A stretch of DNA of 18,523 bases from Roseburia sp. CAG:309 (GCA_000434115.1 FR894044.1:9776-28298); one strand, 5' to 3'. Numbered from the stretch's first letter, positions 1-7,548 are shown. Notes: generated by a model not told the origin, from the sequence alone. Made by a program: numbers and translations.

Positions 1-169
<169 letters not shown>

Positions 170-194
170 TCAACGTGTTTTTTCAATCCGATTT

Positions 195-223
195 ATTTTA
201 TCATACTAAATCAGAAAAAGCAA
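195..223 (-). promoter_or_regulatory. SigA-type promoter for rpsB
   Basis: Reading the minus strand, TTGCTT (218-223) is followed 17 nt later by TAAAAT (195-200). A TG one base before the -10 box makes an extended -10. The -35 box starts 3 nt after the stop codon of the preceding MltG-like gene. A start near position 188 would give a leader of about 105 nt before rpsB. This suggests rpsB is transcribed constitutively and does not depend only on read-through from the flagellar operon. A short inverted repeat (GATTTA 190-195, TAAATC 207-212) spans the -10 region. Seen by eye only. Confidence 0.7.
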
Positions 224-226
224 GTC

Positions 227-742
227 CTAATTTTGTTTTGTTATGATTTTGGCAATGGTTTTATAGTCTGCATCTTTCGGAATATCATATTTTCCGCTTC
301 TTACATACTTCGCATAACCATTTTTCTCAAGATACGTATCAAACTCATCCGCATCTTTTACCAGTCCCTGTTCTTCCAGTTCTCTCGCCACACTGCTGGA
401 CAAAAATCCCTCTCTTACCACAAAACTCTGTTTGTTTTTATGATAAGCGGACACGGATGTAATATCTTTGGAACTGTTCTCTACCTTTTCTTTTTCTGCT
501 TTCTTTTTGGCATTTTCTTTCTGGGTCGTGCTGACCGCACTTTCACTCACCGCCGCCGGCGTAATTTCCGGCAGAATCTGTTCTGCCGTCGAAGTTTCCT
601 CTTTGGGAAATACCATACCGATTTTCTTTGCTTCCTTGATCAGTTCGCTGTGATCGCTCTCTTTTCGATAATTTGTACATAAAAGAATGGCTGTGACAAT
701 CATGCCGACACCCAGTCCTCTTAGAAACCATTTAATTTTCAC
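227..742 (-). CDS. MltG/YceG-like N-terminal region protein lacking the catalytic domain
   Basis: This 171-residue protein probably sits in the membrane with its bulk outside. It starts with a lysine-flanked hydrophobic segment (about residues 5-24), then a charged, Lys/Glu-rich low-complexity linker (about 35-95). The C-terminal 65 residues resemble the LysM-like entry module of MltG/YceG endolytic transglycosylases: a phrase meaning 'suppress the start until the end' (VREGFLSSSVARELEEQGLV), then a residue block ending in SGKYDIP and a final 'tIAKII' helix. The catalytic YceG domain that normally follows is absent and the gene stops cleanly, so hydrolase activity is not expected. The start is GTG at 740-742, backed by AGGAGG (749-754) six bases upstream. 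It is the last gene before rpsB, 12 nt after its neighbour, so it belongs to the flagellar operon. Automated pipelines may call it MltG; a peptidoglycan-binding or sensing role is only a guess. Confidence 0.75.
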   Translation of the reverse strand: MKIKWFLRGLGVGMIVTAILLCTNYRKESDHSELIKEAKKIGMVFPKEETSTAEQILPEITPAAVSESAVSTTQKENAKKKAEKEKVENSSKDITSVSAYHKNKQSFVVREGFLSSSVARELEEQGLVKDADEFDTYLEKNGYAKYVRSGKYDIPKDADYKTIAKIITKQN

Positions 743-754
743 GAGTATCCTCCT

Positions 755-1360
755 TTATTTCCCACCATATAATGAAACAATCAATTTCACTTCACCCTGT
801 CCAACATGAAGCATTTTCGAAATCTCCAAAATACTCTTTCCCTGTTTATATAAAGCAAGCATCTGTGCATTCAGATCACTGTCCTGCGATGGTGGAACCT
901 CCGCCTTTTTCTCCACTTTCTTTTCTTTTTCCGGCACTTTTTTTTGCAGTATCTCTTTCTTTCTTTCAATTCCGGCAGCCTGCGTCGGATTCTTTTTGGA
1001 AGCGTGGTTTAAATGTTCTTTTAACTGCTCTTCCTTATCAGACAGCATTTGATACATGAAAACCACTTCCTCATGGTTGCGATTTATTTTTTCCATAATT
1101 TGGGAAGAAAATTCATCAAATTCCATGATCTTTTCGTTGCTTTTTCGGTTCAGATATTCTTGTGTTTCCGAAATTGTCTGTTCTTTTTTGCCTTCCAGAT
1201 AATCTGTCATTTCTTTCTTTAACTGTTCTTTTGTCTCTTCCGGCATGTCCACATGGCTTATTTGCGCTGTTTTTGCGTTACTGTTATTTCCCACAAAAAA
1301 GCTGATGCAGACTGCCAAAAATCCTATGATAAGTATTATGATTTCTATTGCTGTCAACAT
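755..1360 (-). CDS. Single-pass membrane coiled-coil protein with C-terminal HTH-like end (DUF6115/SwrB-like position)
   Basis: This protein has 201 residues. Residues 3-24 form one strongly hydrophobic N-terminal membrane span. A long charged region (about 35-125) rich in Glu, Lys and Gln is predicted coiled coil, followed by a Lys/Glu/Pro linker. The last 35 residues (about 166-200) form a compact helix-turn-helix-like end: LNAQMLALYKQGKSILEISK, then a turn and GQGEVKLIVSL. I recall this end from the DUF6115 family of Clostridia. The architecture and position downstream of the flagellar sigma factor recall Bacillus SwrB, which has one N-terminal span and promotes assembly of the flagellar export apparatus; homology to SwrB is not shown. 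The HTH-like end on a membrane-anchored protein need not bind DNA. The ATG is set by an AGGAG seven bases upstream; it overlaps no neighbour but is only 16 nt after the preceding gene. Confidence 0.72.
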   Translation of the reverse strand: MLTAIEIIILIIGFLAVCISFFVGNNSNAKTAQISHVDMPEETKEQLKKEMTDYLEGKKEQTISETQEYLNRKSNEKIMEFDEFSSQIMEKINRNHEEVVFMYQMLSDKEEQLKEHLNHASKKNPTQAAGIERKKEILQKKVPEKEKKVEKKAEVPPSQDSDLNAQMLALYKQGKSILEISKMLHVGQGEVKLIVSLYGGK

Positions 1361-1376
1361 TCCGTTTCTCCTGTTT

Positions 1377-1682
1377 CTATATTGTCACATCAAAGCTGCT
1401 TCCCGGCATCTTTTTTTTCTCTTCCGGTGTCTCTTCTTTTTTGCGCTTTTTCTTTCGATTTTGACGGTATCCGGATTTGCCGGATTCGCCCAGATCAAAA
1501 TTCATTTTTTCGCCTTTTTTCGTTTCTACGGTGCGGTGCTGGTTTTCCACAATCTCTTTTTCCATGATTGTTGCTCCGCTGTCTGCCATATGCTGGATCT
1601 GATGCTGTTCTCTTCCGGCTACCGTAGAGGCTTCTGCTGACCGTGAAGGCAGTGTCACTAAATCAATGGAATTAATCGGCAT
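1377..1682 (-). CDS. Small hydrophilic protein of unknown function in the post-fliA cluster
   Basis: This 101-residue protein has no membrane span or signal peptide. The N-terminus MPINSIDLVTLPSR, then a Gln/His/Glu-rich middle, a very basic stretch of Arg/Lys/Glu (about residues 70-92), and a short hydrophobic C-terminus ending GSSFDVTI. I recall similar small proteins starting MPI.PIDL downstream of fliA and a FapA-like gene in other Clostridia, all unannotated. The central part looks disordered, with conservation expected mainly at both ends, which would suit a short adaptor peptide, but that is inference. The ATG is supported by AAAGGAG eight bases upstream. It lies 18 nt after the FapA-like gene and 16 nt before the next, so it is co-transcribed. 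No function should be assigned. Confidence 0.7.
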   Translation of the reverse strand: MPINSIDLVTLPSRSAEASTVAGREQHQIQHMADSGATIMEKEIVENQHRTVETKKGEKMNFDLGESGKSGYRQNRKKKRKKEETPEEKKKMPGSSFDVTI

Positions 1683-1700
1683 ACGACATTCTCCTTTCCT

Positions 1701-3299
1701 TTATATACCAACTGACTTGATATCTGCTCCGTCTAACACAAATTTGCATCGGGATACCGGTTCCGAGATGATCCTTGACATCTCTTTGATGATAATCTGT
1801 GTTCCCGGATTGATCGTTCCCTCAACCCGGATCGTTCCTTTTCCGGTATTATCCAGTTTCCTTTCAAGAACCGGCATTGCTTCCTCAAGCTGTTCCAGCG
1901 CATATATCATCTTCGGCTTTAAAACAGCCGCCATTTTTAAATATTGAATCTGTGTTTCCGTCAGTTTCTTTCCATGTTTTAAGCTGCTCTTTATTGCAGT
2001 CAGAACACGATCCATCTGTCGAAGTCCTTTTCTGGCAAGATGGCTGCGGTTCTGCATATCATTGTAGCGCTTTGCCATCTCCACATCCATAATAATCTCC
2101 AAAACTGTCGTCGTTCCCATAAGGGATCCTGTCTGCGTCGCCGAAATGTTTGTATAGGATCGTACGTGCCCGCCATTGATAAGACCTTTCCTGCCCAGTA
2201 CCGAGATGTCATTTTTACACTCAACATCACTGTACAAGACAGCATCGCACATTAAGGTTCCTTCGCAGCGCACTTCACTGTTTTCGATAAATTTAGCCGT
2301 AATATTTCCGGCTGCCGATAAACTGCCCTTTGACATTCCCTGCATTCCACGCTTAAGTACGATATTTCCGCCGGATATCAAAATTGCGCCTTCTACCACG
2401 CCGTTTACAATAATATCTCCGGTTGCCTGAATCATATACCCGGTCAATACATTTCCGTTTACCTGTACGGTACCATTATACTCAATATCGCCGGTCGATA
2501 CATCAACATTGGCAGGAACCTCATACACATCGGATACCATAACAAGATCATCTACCAGTGTTACATGTCCGGAAACTTCCGAATAAATCTCACATTTATC
2601 TTCACTTAACCGAATATTTCTTCCAAATCGGAGAGTAAGAACTTTTACTTTAACCGGAGGCATCGGCTCTCCCGTCACCGTGATCCCCGCTTCTCCAAAG
2701 TCTGCCGGTGTCAGTGTAGCAAGTTTTTCCCCTTTTTCCACCGGTTTAATATTTCCCAAATGGTGAAAATCCACACTTCCATCTTCATTTAATTTTGGTT
2801 TTGCTGTCGTATTTACATCAAAATGATATTCTATTTTTGCATCGGATCCCTGTCTGGGAAGTTTGGCTTTTGCCAGACAATAATCGGTGCAATAATTCTT
2901 TTCTTTCAGAAAACGGTCAATCTCTTCTTCCTGAATCCCATAGGTAACTCCTGCCAGCCGCAGGTCTCCTAAAATTTCTTCTTTCTTTATCTGCCTTCCC
3001 TCGGAAGAAGCCGGGTAAAATCTTGCTACCGCTTCTTTTCCCTCTTCCGCCACCGTAATAAAACATTTTTCATCTTCCGGAAGTGTTTCCGTCATAAGAA
3101 GAGGATATTCTTTGGCGAATTCCCCCTGTTTCAGATAAGTATCTAATCCCTTTAGATCATAAGACGTGATATTTACAGCATCCAAATACTGCTGTACTTC
3201 GTCGAGAGAGAACATTTCTCCGCCCTCGGAAGGTGGTATCACCTTGATCATGGTTCGCTTTGGTTTATGGACGATTTGAAAGTATGCATTTTTTGCCAT
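1701..3299 (-). CDS. FapA-family (DUF342) polymer-like scaffold protein
   Basis: This 532-residue protein matches the FapA/DUF342 family. An N-terminal alpha/beta part (about 1-200) leads into a glycine- and valine-rich repeating region (about 200-390). Short beta turns recur there: GDIEYNGTVQVNGNVLTGY, TGDIIVNGVVEG, GNIVLKRGMQG, AAGNITAKFIENSEV. This is the pattern of a right-handed parallel beta-helix. A helical, probably coiled-coil part follows (about 395-480), then a short beta tail with VEGTINPGTQI. No membrane span or catalytic motif is seen; the protein is probably cytoplasmic. Family members occur near motility and cell-shape genes (Vibrio FapA, which influences glucose uptake signalling; clostridial fla operons), but their biochemical role is poorly defined. 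It follows fliA by 49 nt and has AAGGGGG upstream of its ATG. Family assignment is good; function is unknown. Confidence 0.85.
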   Translation of the reverse strand: MAKNAYFQIVHKPKRTMIKVIPPSEGGEMFSLDEVQQYLDAVNITSYDLKGLDTYLKQGEFAKEYPLLMTETLPEDEKCFITVAEEGKEAVARFYPASSEGRQIKKEEILGDLRLAGVTYGIQEEEIDRFLKEKNYCTDYCLAKAKLPRQGSDAKIEYHFDVNTTAKPKLNEDGSVDFHHLGNIKPVEKGEKLATLTPADFGEAGITVTGEPMPPVKVKVLTLRFGRNIRLSEDKCEIYSEVSGHVTLVDDLVMVSDVYEVPANVDVSTGDIEYNGTVQVNGNVLTGYMIQATGDIIVNGVVEGAILISGGNIVLKRGMQGMSKGSLSAAGNITAKFIENSEVRCEGTLMCDAVLYSDVECKNDISVLGRKGLINGGHVRSYTNISATQTGSLMGTTTVLEIIMDVEMAKRYNDMQNRSHLARKGLRQMDRVLTAIKSSLKHGKKLTETQIQYLKMAAVLKPKMIYALEQLEEAMPVLERKLDNTGKGTIRVEGTINPGTQIIIKEMSRIISEPVSRCKFVLDGADIKSVGI

Positions 3300-3348
3300 G
3301 ATATTTTCCCCCTTCTTTTCATCCCGGTCGTACAGGCTGACTCCTGCC

Positions 3349-4122
3349 TCAAAACAACGACAATAATTCTACACTGTCTCCCAGTTTTCCTCTCATTTTC
3401 TGTAATGCTTTCGAATGCAGCTGCGACACACGGGATTCTGAAACTTCCAAAATCTGGCTGATTTCTTTCAACGTCAAATCTTCATAGTAATACAGCGTGA
3501 TCACACTGCATTCCTTTTCCGTCAATGTCTTTATTGCTTCCGTAAGCATCTGTTTGAGTTCTTCTTTTTCTATTGCCTTTTCCGGCTGCTCAAACCGCTG
3601 TGAGCCGCCCGGTTCAATATTGGCATCTCCACTTTGTTCCAGATAATCATCCAGCGAGATCATATTTGCCAGCTGAATTTCACTTTTCCATCCACTATAT
3701 TCTTCTTCCGGAATGTTCAACTCTTTGGCAATTTCGATATCCGTCGCCGGTCTTCCCTCTTTTGCTTCAATTTTTGCCGCCGCAGAATCCATCTGTTTCT
3801 GACGCTGTCGAAGTGTTCTGGGTACCCAGTCCATCTTTCGGATCTGATCGAGAATCGACCCACGGATACGAAGACTTGCATACGTTTCAAATTTTACATT
3901 TTTTGTCAGATCAAACTTGTCAATGGCATCGATCAGACCGAAGATACCATATCCTACCAGGTCATCGTACTCTACCGTATAGCCAAGATACATTCCCATG
4001 CGTCCTGCCACCAGATTAACCAGATTTGCATATTCAATTATTAACTGCTCGCGTATTTCGGGAGTTTTGTTCTTTTTATATGCATCCCATAACTTTTTTT
4101 TCTGTTCTTCTTTCATCGCCAT
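3349..4122 (-). CDS. fliA: RNA polymerase sigma factor for flagellar genes (sigma-28, FliA/SigD)
   Basis: FliA (SigD in Bacillus) directs RNA polymerase to late flagellar and chemotaxis promoters, including flagellin. The 257 residues have the usual length and layout. Region 2 lies at about 27-105, with EYDDLVGYGIFGLIDAIDKF contacting core polymerase and the DNA-melting part KFETYASLRIRGSILDQIRK. The diagnostic WVPR follows at 99-102. Region 3 is at about 110-160 and region 4 at about 195-245 with helix-turn-helix LTLKEISQILEVSESRVSQL (217-236). GAGG seven bases upstream supports the ATG. It stands 31 nt after a small membrane-protein gene and before a FapA-like gene, in the place sigD holds in Bacillus. 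FlgM, its usual anti-sigma factor, is not in this window. I saw no sigma-28 promoter inside the window, so it is probably transcribed from the operon's distant upstream promoter. Confidence 0.97.
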   Translation of the reverse strand: MAMKEEQKKKLWDAYKKNKTPEIREQLIIEYANLVNLVAGRMGMYLGYTVEYDDLVGYGIFGLIDAIDKFDLTKNVKFETYASLRIRGSILDQIRKMDWVPRTLRQRQKQMDSAAAKIEAKEGRPATDIEIAKELNIPEEEYSGWKSEIQLANMISLDDYLEQSGDANIEPGGSQRFEQPEKAIEKEELKQMLTEAIKTLTEKECSVITLYYYEDLTLKEISQILEVSESRVSQLHSKALQKMRGKLGDSVELLSLF

Positions 4123-4153
4123 ACAAGTTCCTCACTCACTTTGGGAGACCCCA

Positions 4154-4459
4154 TCACAATGTTTCTGCTTTATTATCTTCGTCGTTCTCCTGTTCTTCTT
4201 TCTCTTTTTCTGCTTCTTCCGCAGCCAGTTCTTCTTCCCGGCGAAGCCGTTCTTCCTCTGCCTTTACCATTGCTTCATGATCTGCGATCACTTTTCCAAT
4301 AACCTGTGCTGCGATCTGCCCCAGAATATAGAACAGGATCAATACAATAAGCAATGCAATGAGGCTGTACGTAACATCCCATCTCTGTACGATGCTCATA
4401 ATACAGCAGACCAAACCTGCTGTCAGCATAACGCATGCCGGAATAAAACGATATTTCAT
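4154..4459 (-). CDS. Small membrane protein with acidic/basic coiled-coil tail, unknown function
   Basis: This protein has 101 residues. Two hydrophobic segments, about residues 5-23 and 30-54, are joined by a short polar turn. After them comes a charged tail (about 60-101) made almost entirely of Glu, Lys, Arg, Ala and Gln, which is probably a coiled coil in the cytoplasm and ends with an acidic stretch. I do not recognise the family. Its place between cheD and fliA, on the coding strand and with small gaps of 37 and 31 nt, makes it part of the motility operon. The ATG has AAGGGG seven bases upstream. Possibilities are a helper of motor or export assembly or a link to the cell division/shape machinery, but nothing in the sequence selects one. 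The gene is probably real because of its ribosome-binding site and its coherent two-part design. Confidence 0.7.
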   Translation of the reverse strand: MKYRFIPACVMLTAGLVCCIMSIVQRWDVTYSLIALLIVLILFYILGQIAAQVIGKVIADHEAMVKAEEERLRREEELAAEEAEKEKEEQENDEDNKAETL

Positions 4460-4496
4460 TCTTATGCCCCTTATCTTTGTTTTTAACTATATGATG

Positions 4497-4982
4497 CTAT
4501 ATGACCGTATCTCCTACACCGATCGACCGGATCATAAGTTCTCCCGTAGCCGGATCAAATTCAATCGTACGCCCATAATTATTGCCGACATCCTCTGCCA
4601 CAAGTGGAATCTTCCATTCGGAAAGAAGATCATGAACCGCCTGAATATTCTGCTGACCGATATTGAGCATATTGTGCGTATTCTGATTCACAAACATCTG
4701 CGCACCCCCTGCCATCTTTGCGATCATGTTTGCTTTGCTGCTTCCATGTTTCATCAACTCTTTTAACATGTCTTCCAGGCAAGTGTCAACAAATTTCATA
4801 CGATTGGCATTTTTCCGGATCAACTGACTGCTCGGCATCATAACATGAGCCAGTCCGCATATCTTTGATCTCCGGTCATACAGAACTACTCCAAGACAGG
4901 ATCCCAGACCGAGTGTCGATATTTTTTGCGGTGGACGGCAGATCTTATAGTCTGCCATCCCCACTCGAATCATATTGCTCAT
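4497..4982 (-). CDS. cheD: Chemoreceptor glutamine deamidase CheD
   Basis: CheD converts specific glutamines of chemoreceptors to glutamate, and in Bacillus it also binds CheC and modulates receptors. The 161 residues match the family. The catalytic trio is visible: T23 and C29 in STLGLGSCLGVVLYD, and H46 in CGLAHVMMPS, offset by two from T21/C27/H44 of Thermotoga CheD. The rest contains the expected GGAQMF and GRTIEFDPATGEL blocks. The ATG overlaps the cheW stop by 4 nt (ATGA), so the two are translationally coupled. Upstream AGGAGA fits. The notable feature of the context is that cheC, which sits between cheW and cheD in Bacillus, is missing here. Confident in identity and intactness. Confidence 0.96.
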   Translation of the reverse strand: MSNMIRVGMADYKICRPPQKISTLGLGSCLGVVLYDRRSKICGLAHVMMPSSQLIRKNANRMKFVDTCLEDMLKELMKHGSSKANMIAKMAGGAQMFVNQNTHNMLNIGQQNIQAVHDLLSEWKIPLVAEDVGNNYGRTIEFDPATGELMIRSIGVGDTVI

Positions 4983-5443
4983 GCTGTTTTGGTCTCTCCT
5001 ACCACATTTTCAATGTTCAGCAGAGAGATAAGACTCTCTCCATTTTTCCCAATTCCTGCCAAATAAGAAGCATTGCTTTCATCCAGTTTGAAATTAGGTT
5101 TTTCAATGGTTTCCGGATCCAGATTTACCACTTCCTTGACTTCATCTACAATCACGCCAACCATTGACTGGTCTTTTAATTTTAAAATGATAATACGGGT
5201 CGCCCCTGTATATTCATCTGCTTCCAAGCCGAATCGTTTCCGAAGACTCATGACCGGAACCACTTCTCCACGCAGATTGATCACACCAATATAATATGGC
5301 TGGGATTTCGGTACACGGGTAACTCTCGGCATTCTGACGATATTATCCACATATCCGATATTGATTCCGTACTGTTCTTCCCCCAAACGAATCACAATAA
5401 ATTGAATTTCTTCTGTCACAGTTTCATTCGTCATAGCATCCAT
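4979..5443 (-). CDS. cheW: Chemotaxis coupling protein CheW
   Basis: CheW links chemoreceptors to the kinase CheA in the signalling array at the inner membrane face. Family features seen: QFIVIRLGEEQYGINIGYVD at the start of the beta-barrel, the MPRVTRVPKSQPYYIGVINL block where VINLRG is a hallmark, RG.VVPV, and VDEVKEVVNL. From this start the product is 154 residues, a normal length. I chose the ATG at 5441-5443 because GGAGG (5452-5456) is 8 nt upstream. The in-frame ATG at 5456-5458 (159 residues) overlaps that ribosome-binding site and has none of its own. The cheA stop lies 17 nt before the chosen start; the cheW stop overlaps cheD. No receptor-like or response-regulator domain is fused, so this is not CheV. 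Confidence 0.96.
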   Translation of the reverse strand: MDAMTNETVTEEIQFIVIRLGEEQYGINIGYVDNIVRMPRVTRVPKSQPYYIGVINLRGEVVPVMSLRKRFGLEADEYTGATRIIILKLKDQSMVGVIVDEVKEVVNLDPETIEKPNFKLDESNASYLAGIGKNGESLISLLNIENVVGETKTA

Positions 5444-5451
5444 TTTCGCAT

Positions 5452-5456
5452 CCTCC
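5452..5456 (-). promoter_or_regulatory. Ribosome-binding site deciding the cheW start
   Basis: GGAGG lies 8 nt before ATG 5441-5443. The upstream in-frame ATG (5456-5458) overlaps the site itself, so initiation there would lose it. Confidence 0.75.
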
Positions 5457-5460
5457 ATTC

Positions 5461-7548
5461 TTATACCAATGTATTTGTATCTAAGATCAAGGCAACTTCA
5501 CCATCTCCTAAAATGGTTGCGCCGCTGAACAATTTGGCATTTGTAATATGATGTCCCATCGACTTGATAACTGTTTCCTGCTGTCCAAGAAGATTGTCAA
5601 CACCAAGACCAAGTCTCTGATCTCCTTTTTTCACTACCACAACAACCATGGATTTGCTATCCGGATCACGCTCATAGTTTTCCATCTCAAGAACTTCATT
5701 CATGCGTACAATAGGAATTACGCTGCCACGCAGATGAATGACCTCTTTGGACTGTACCAGTTTGATCTCGTCAAGTGCAATATCTTCGATCGTATCAATA
5801 TTTCCAAGAGGAATCGCATATTTTTCTTTTCCAACTTCTACCATGAGTGCCTGAATGATTGCCAGTGTCAATGGAAGCTGGATGATAAAGGTACTTCCTT
5901 CTCCTTTTACTGTCTTTGCTTCAATGCTTCCACCTAATGATTCAATCTTCGTTTTTACAACATCCAGTCCAACGCCTCGGCCGGATACATCTGAAATTTT
6001 ATCGGCGGTAGAGAAACTTGGACGGAAAAGCAGATCGATAAAATCTTTCTCGGTCATTGTCTCCGCCTGCTGCTCTGTGATTGTTCCTTTTTCAATTGCT
6101 TTATTTCTTACCTTTTCTATATTAATGCCGGCTCCATCATCCCGAACCTCGATCGTAACATTGTTACCGTCCTGGTAAGCATCGAGATAGATCGATCCGA
6201 CTTCCGGTTTGCCCAGGCGCACACGTTCTTCATTGCTTTCCAGTCCATGGTCTGCCGAGTTACGAAGAAGATGCATCAGTGGATCTCCCAATTCGTCAAT
6301 TACGGTACGATCAAGTTCGGTATCCTCACCGGTCATATACAGTTCCATCTTTTTATTCAGTTTACGATTCAGGTCACGAATCATACGTGGGAAACGGTTT
6401 ACCACGCTTTCAATCGGAACCATTCGCACTTTCATAACCGACTCATGCAGATTGGTTGTTACCCGCTCCAGATACTCTATATTTTCATTAAATGTGGAAT
6501 TGGATGACAGGTCAGTCACTCCGTCTGCGGAGGAAACGGAAACCAACGCATTTTTTGCAATGATCAGCTCACTGACAAGGTTCATCAGTACATCCAGTTT
6601 ATCGATATCCACACGAACCGAACGGCTTGCTACTTTGCCTTTGACAGCAGGCTTTTTCGGTGCTTCTTTCTTTTCTTCCTTCGGTGCCGCTGCGGTTGCA
6701 GCTACTGTTTTTTCTTCCTGCTTTTCTTCTTGCTTTTCTTCCGGTTTTTCTGCGGAATATGTAAAGTCATCGATTGCCACATCTGCGATCTCTGATACAT
6801 TCATGATCAATTTTTTGATCGTCTCTTTATCTTCTTTGGTCGCCAGAATCCAGCTGAAATCAAAATCAAATTCTTCATCCTCGATCTGTTCTGTCGTAGG
6901 TACGGATTTGATCAGTTCTCCTTTGTCCTCAACCGACTTAAATACCAAAAAGGCACGCGCTGCTTTCAAAACACAGGATTCCTGTAAATATACCGTAATT
7001 CCAAGAATATGCTGTCCTTCCTGTTTAGCATTGTCCATTGCTGCAATTTCATATTCAGAAACCGGGATGCTGCGGAACTTATCTTTGTCTGACCCTGCCG
7101 CCTGTGGCTGTGCCGGAGCCTCTTTTTTCTTTTCTTCTTTGGTATCGTCCGATTCTTTTCCGGTTCCTTCTTTTACCAGTTCATCCAGATCTTTTATAAT
7201 ATCCTCATTGTCTTCTGTTCCTTCACTTCCGGTAGTGGAAATAATTTCCAGATATCCTTCCAGCGCATCCAGCCCACGGAACAAAATATCGATCAATTTA
7301 GCATTTGCTTTCATGTTTCCGTTTCGGATCTCCTGAAATACATTTTCCAGATCATGTGTCAGGCGCTGCATTCTGGTATATCCCATCGTACCAGCCATTC
7401 CCTTTAACGTATGAGCGGCACGGAAAATCTCATTAATCGTATCCGTATCTTCCGGCTCTTTTTCCAATTCCAAAATGTGCTCATTTAACGACTGTAAATG
7501 CTCCTTTGTTTCATCAATAAATAACTCCAGATATTGACTTGTATCCAT
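5461..7548 (-). CDS. cheA: Chemotaxis histidine kinase CheA
   Basis: CheA is the kinase of the chemotaxis array and passes phosphate to CheY and CheB. From the start used here it has 695 residues in five parts. P1 phosphotransfer (about 1-105) has phospho-accepting H46 in AAHTLKGMAG. P2 CheY/CheB binding is about 160-262. A repetitive Glu/Lys/Gln linker (EKPEEKQEEKQEEK, about 267-305) follows. P3 dimerisation is about 307-370. P4 ATPase (about 371-560) has the N box DPLMHLLRNSADHG (422-435), G1 DDGAG (470-474) and G2 GRGVGLD (523-529). P5 CheW-like is about 560-695. All catalytic boxes are intact. ATG 7546-7548 was chosen because GGAGG (7554-7558) stands 5 nt upstream; the in-frame ATG at 7558-7560 (699 residues) overlaps that site. 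It lies between cheB and cheW. Confidence 0.97.
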   Translation of the reverse strand: MDTSQYLELFIDETKEHLQSLNEHILELEKEPEDTDTINEIFRAAHTLKGMAGTMGYTRMQRLTHDLENVFQEIRNGNMKANAKLIDILFRGLDALEGYLEIISTTGSEGTEDNEDIIKDLDELVKEGTGKESDDTKEEKKKEAPAQPQAAGSDKDKFRSIPVSEYEIAAMDNAKQEGQHILGITVYLQESCVLKAARAFLVFKSVEDKGELIKSVPTTEQIEDEEFDFDFSWILATKEDKETIKKLIMNVSEIADVAIDDFTYSAEKPEEKQEEKQEEKTVAATAAAPKEEKKEAPKKPAVKGKVASRSVRVDIDKLDVLMNLVSELIIAKNALVSVSSADGVTDLSSNSTFNENIEYLERVTTNLHESVMKVRMVPIESVVNRFPRMIRDLNRKLNKKMELYMTGEDTELDRTVIDELGDPLMHLLRNSADHGLESNEERVRLGKPEVGSIYLDAYQDGNNVTIEVRDDGAGINIEKVRNKAIEKGTITEQQAETMTEKDFIDLLFRPSFSTADKISDVSGRGVGLDVVKTKIESLGGSIEAKTVKGEGSTFIIQLPLTLAIIQALMVEVGKEKYAIPLGNIDTIEDIALDEIKLVQSKEVIHLRGSVIPIVRMNEVLEMENYERDPDSKSMVVVVVKKGDQRLGLGVDNLLGQQETVIKSMGHHITNAKLFSGATILGDGEVALILDTNTLV

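Noticed and set aside
3320..3350. Short inverted repeat (CAGG/CCTG) after the fliA stop codon
   Set aside because: A 4-bp stem without a U-run is too weak to call a terminator or attenuator.
4130..4156. Small hairpin TGGG/CCCA between the membrane-protein gene and fliA
   Set aside because: A 4-bp stem with no U-run; it could occur by chance, so no attenuator is claimed.
5995..6010. GCCGATAA on the minus strand, resembling a sigma-28 -10 element
   Set aside because: It lies inside cheA, encodes part of the conserved TADKISD region, and has no TAAA-type -35 box about 15 nt upstream.
6209..7336. 375-codon open frame on the plus strand opposite cheA
   Set aside because: It is very Ser/Arg/Phe-rich, the mirror of the cheA reading frame, and matches no family I know. 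cheA with all its catalytic boxes explains the region.
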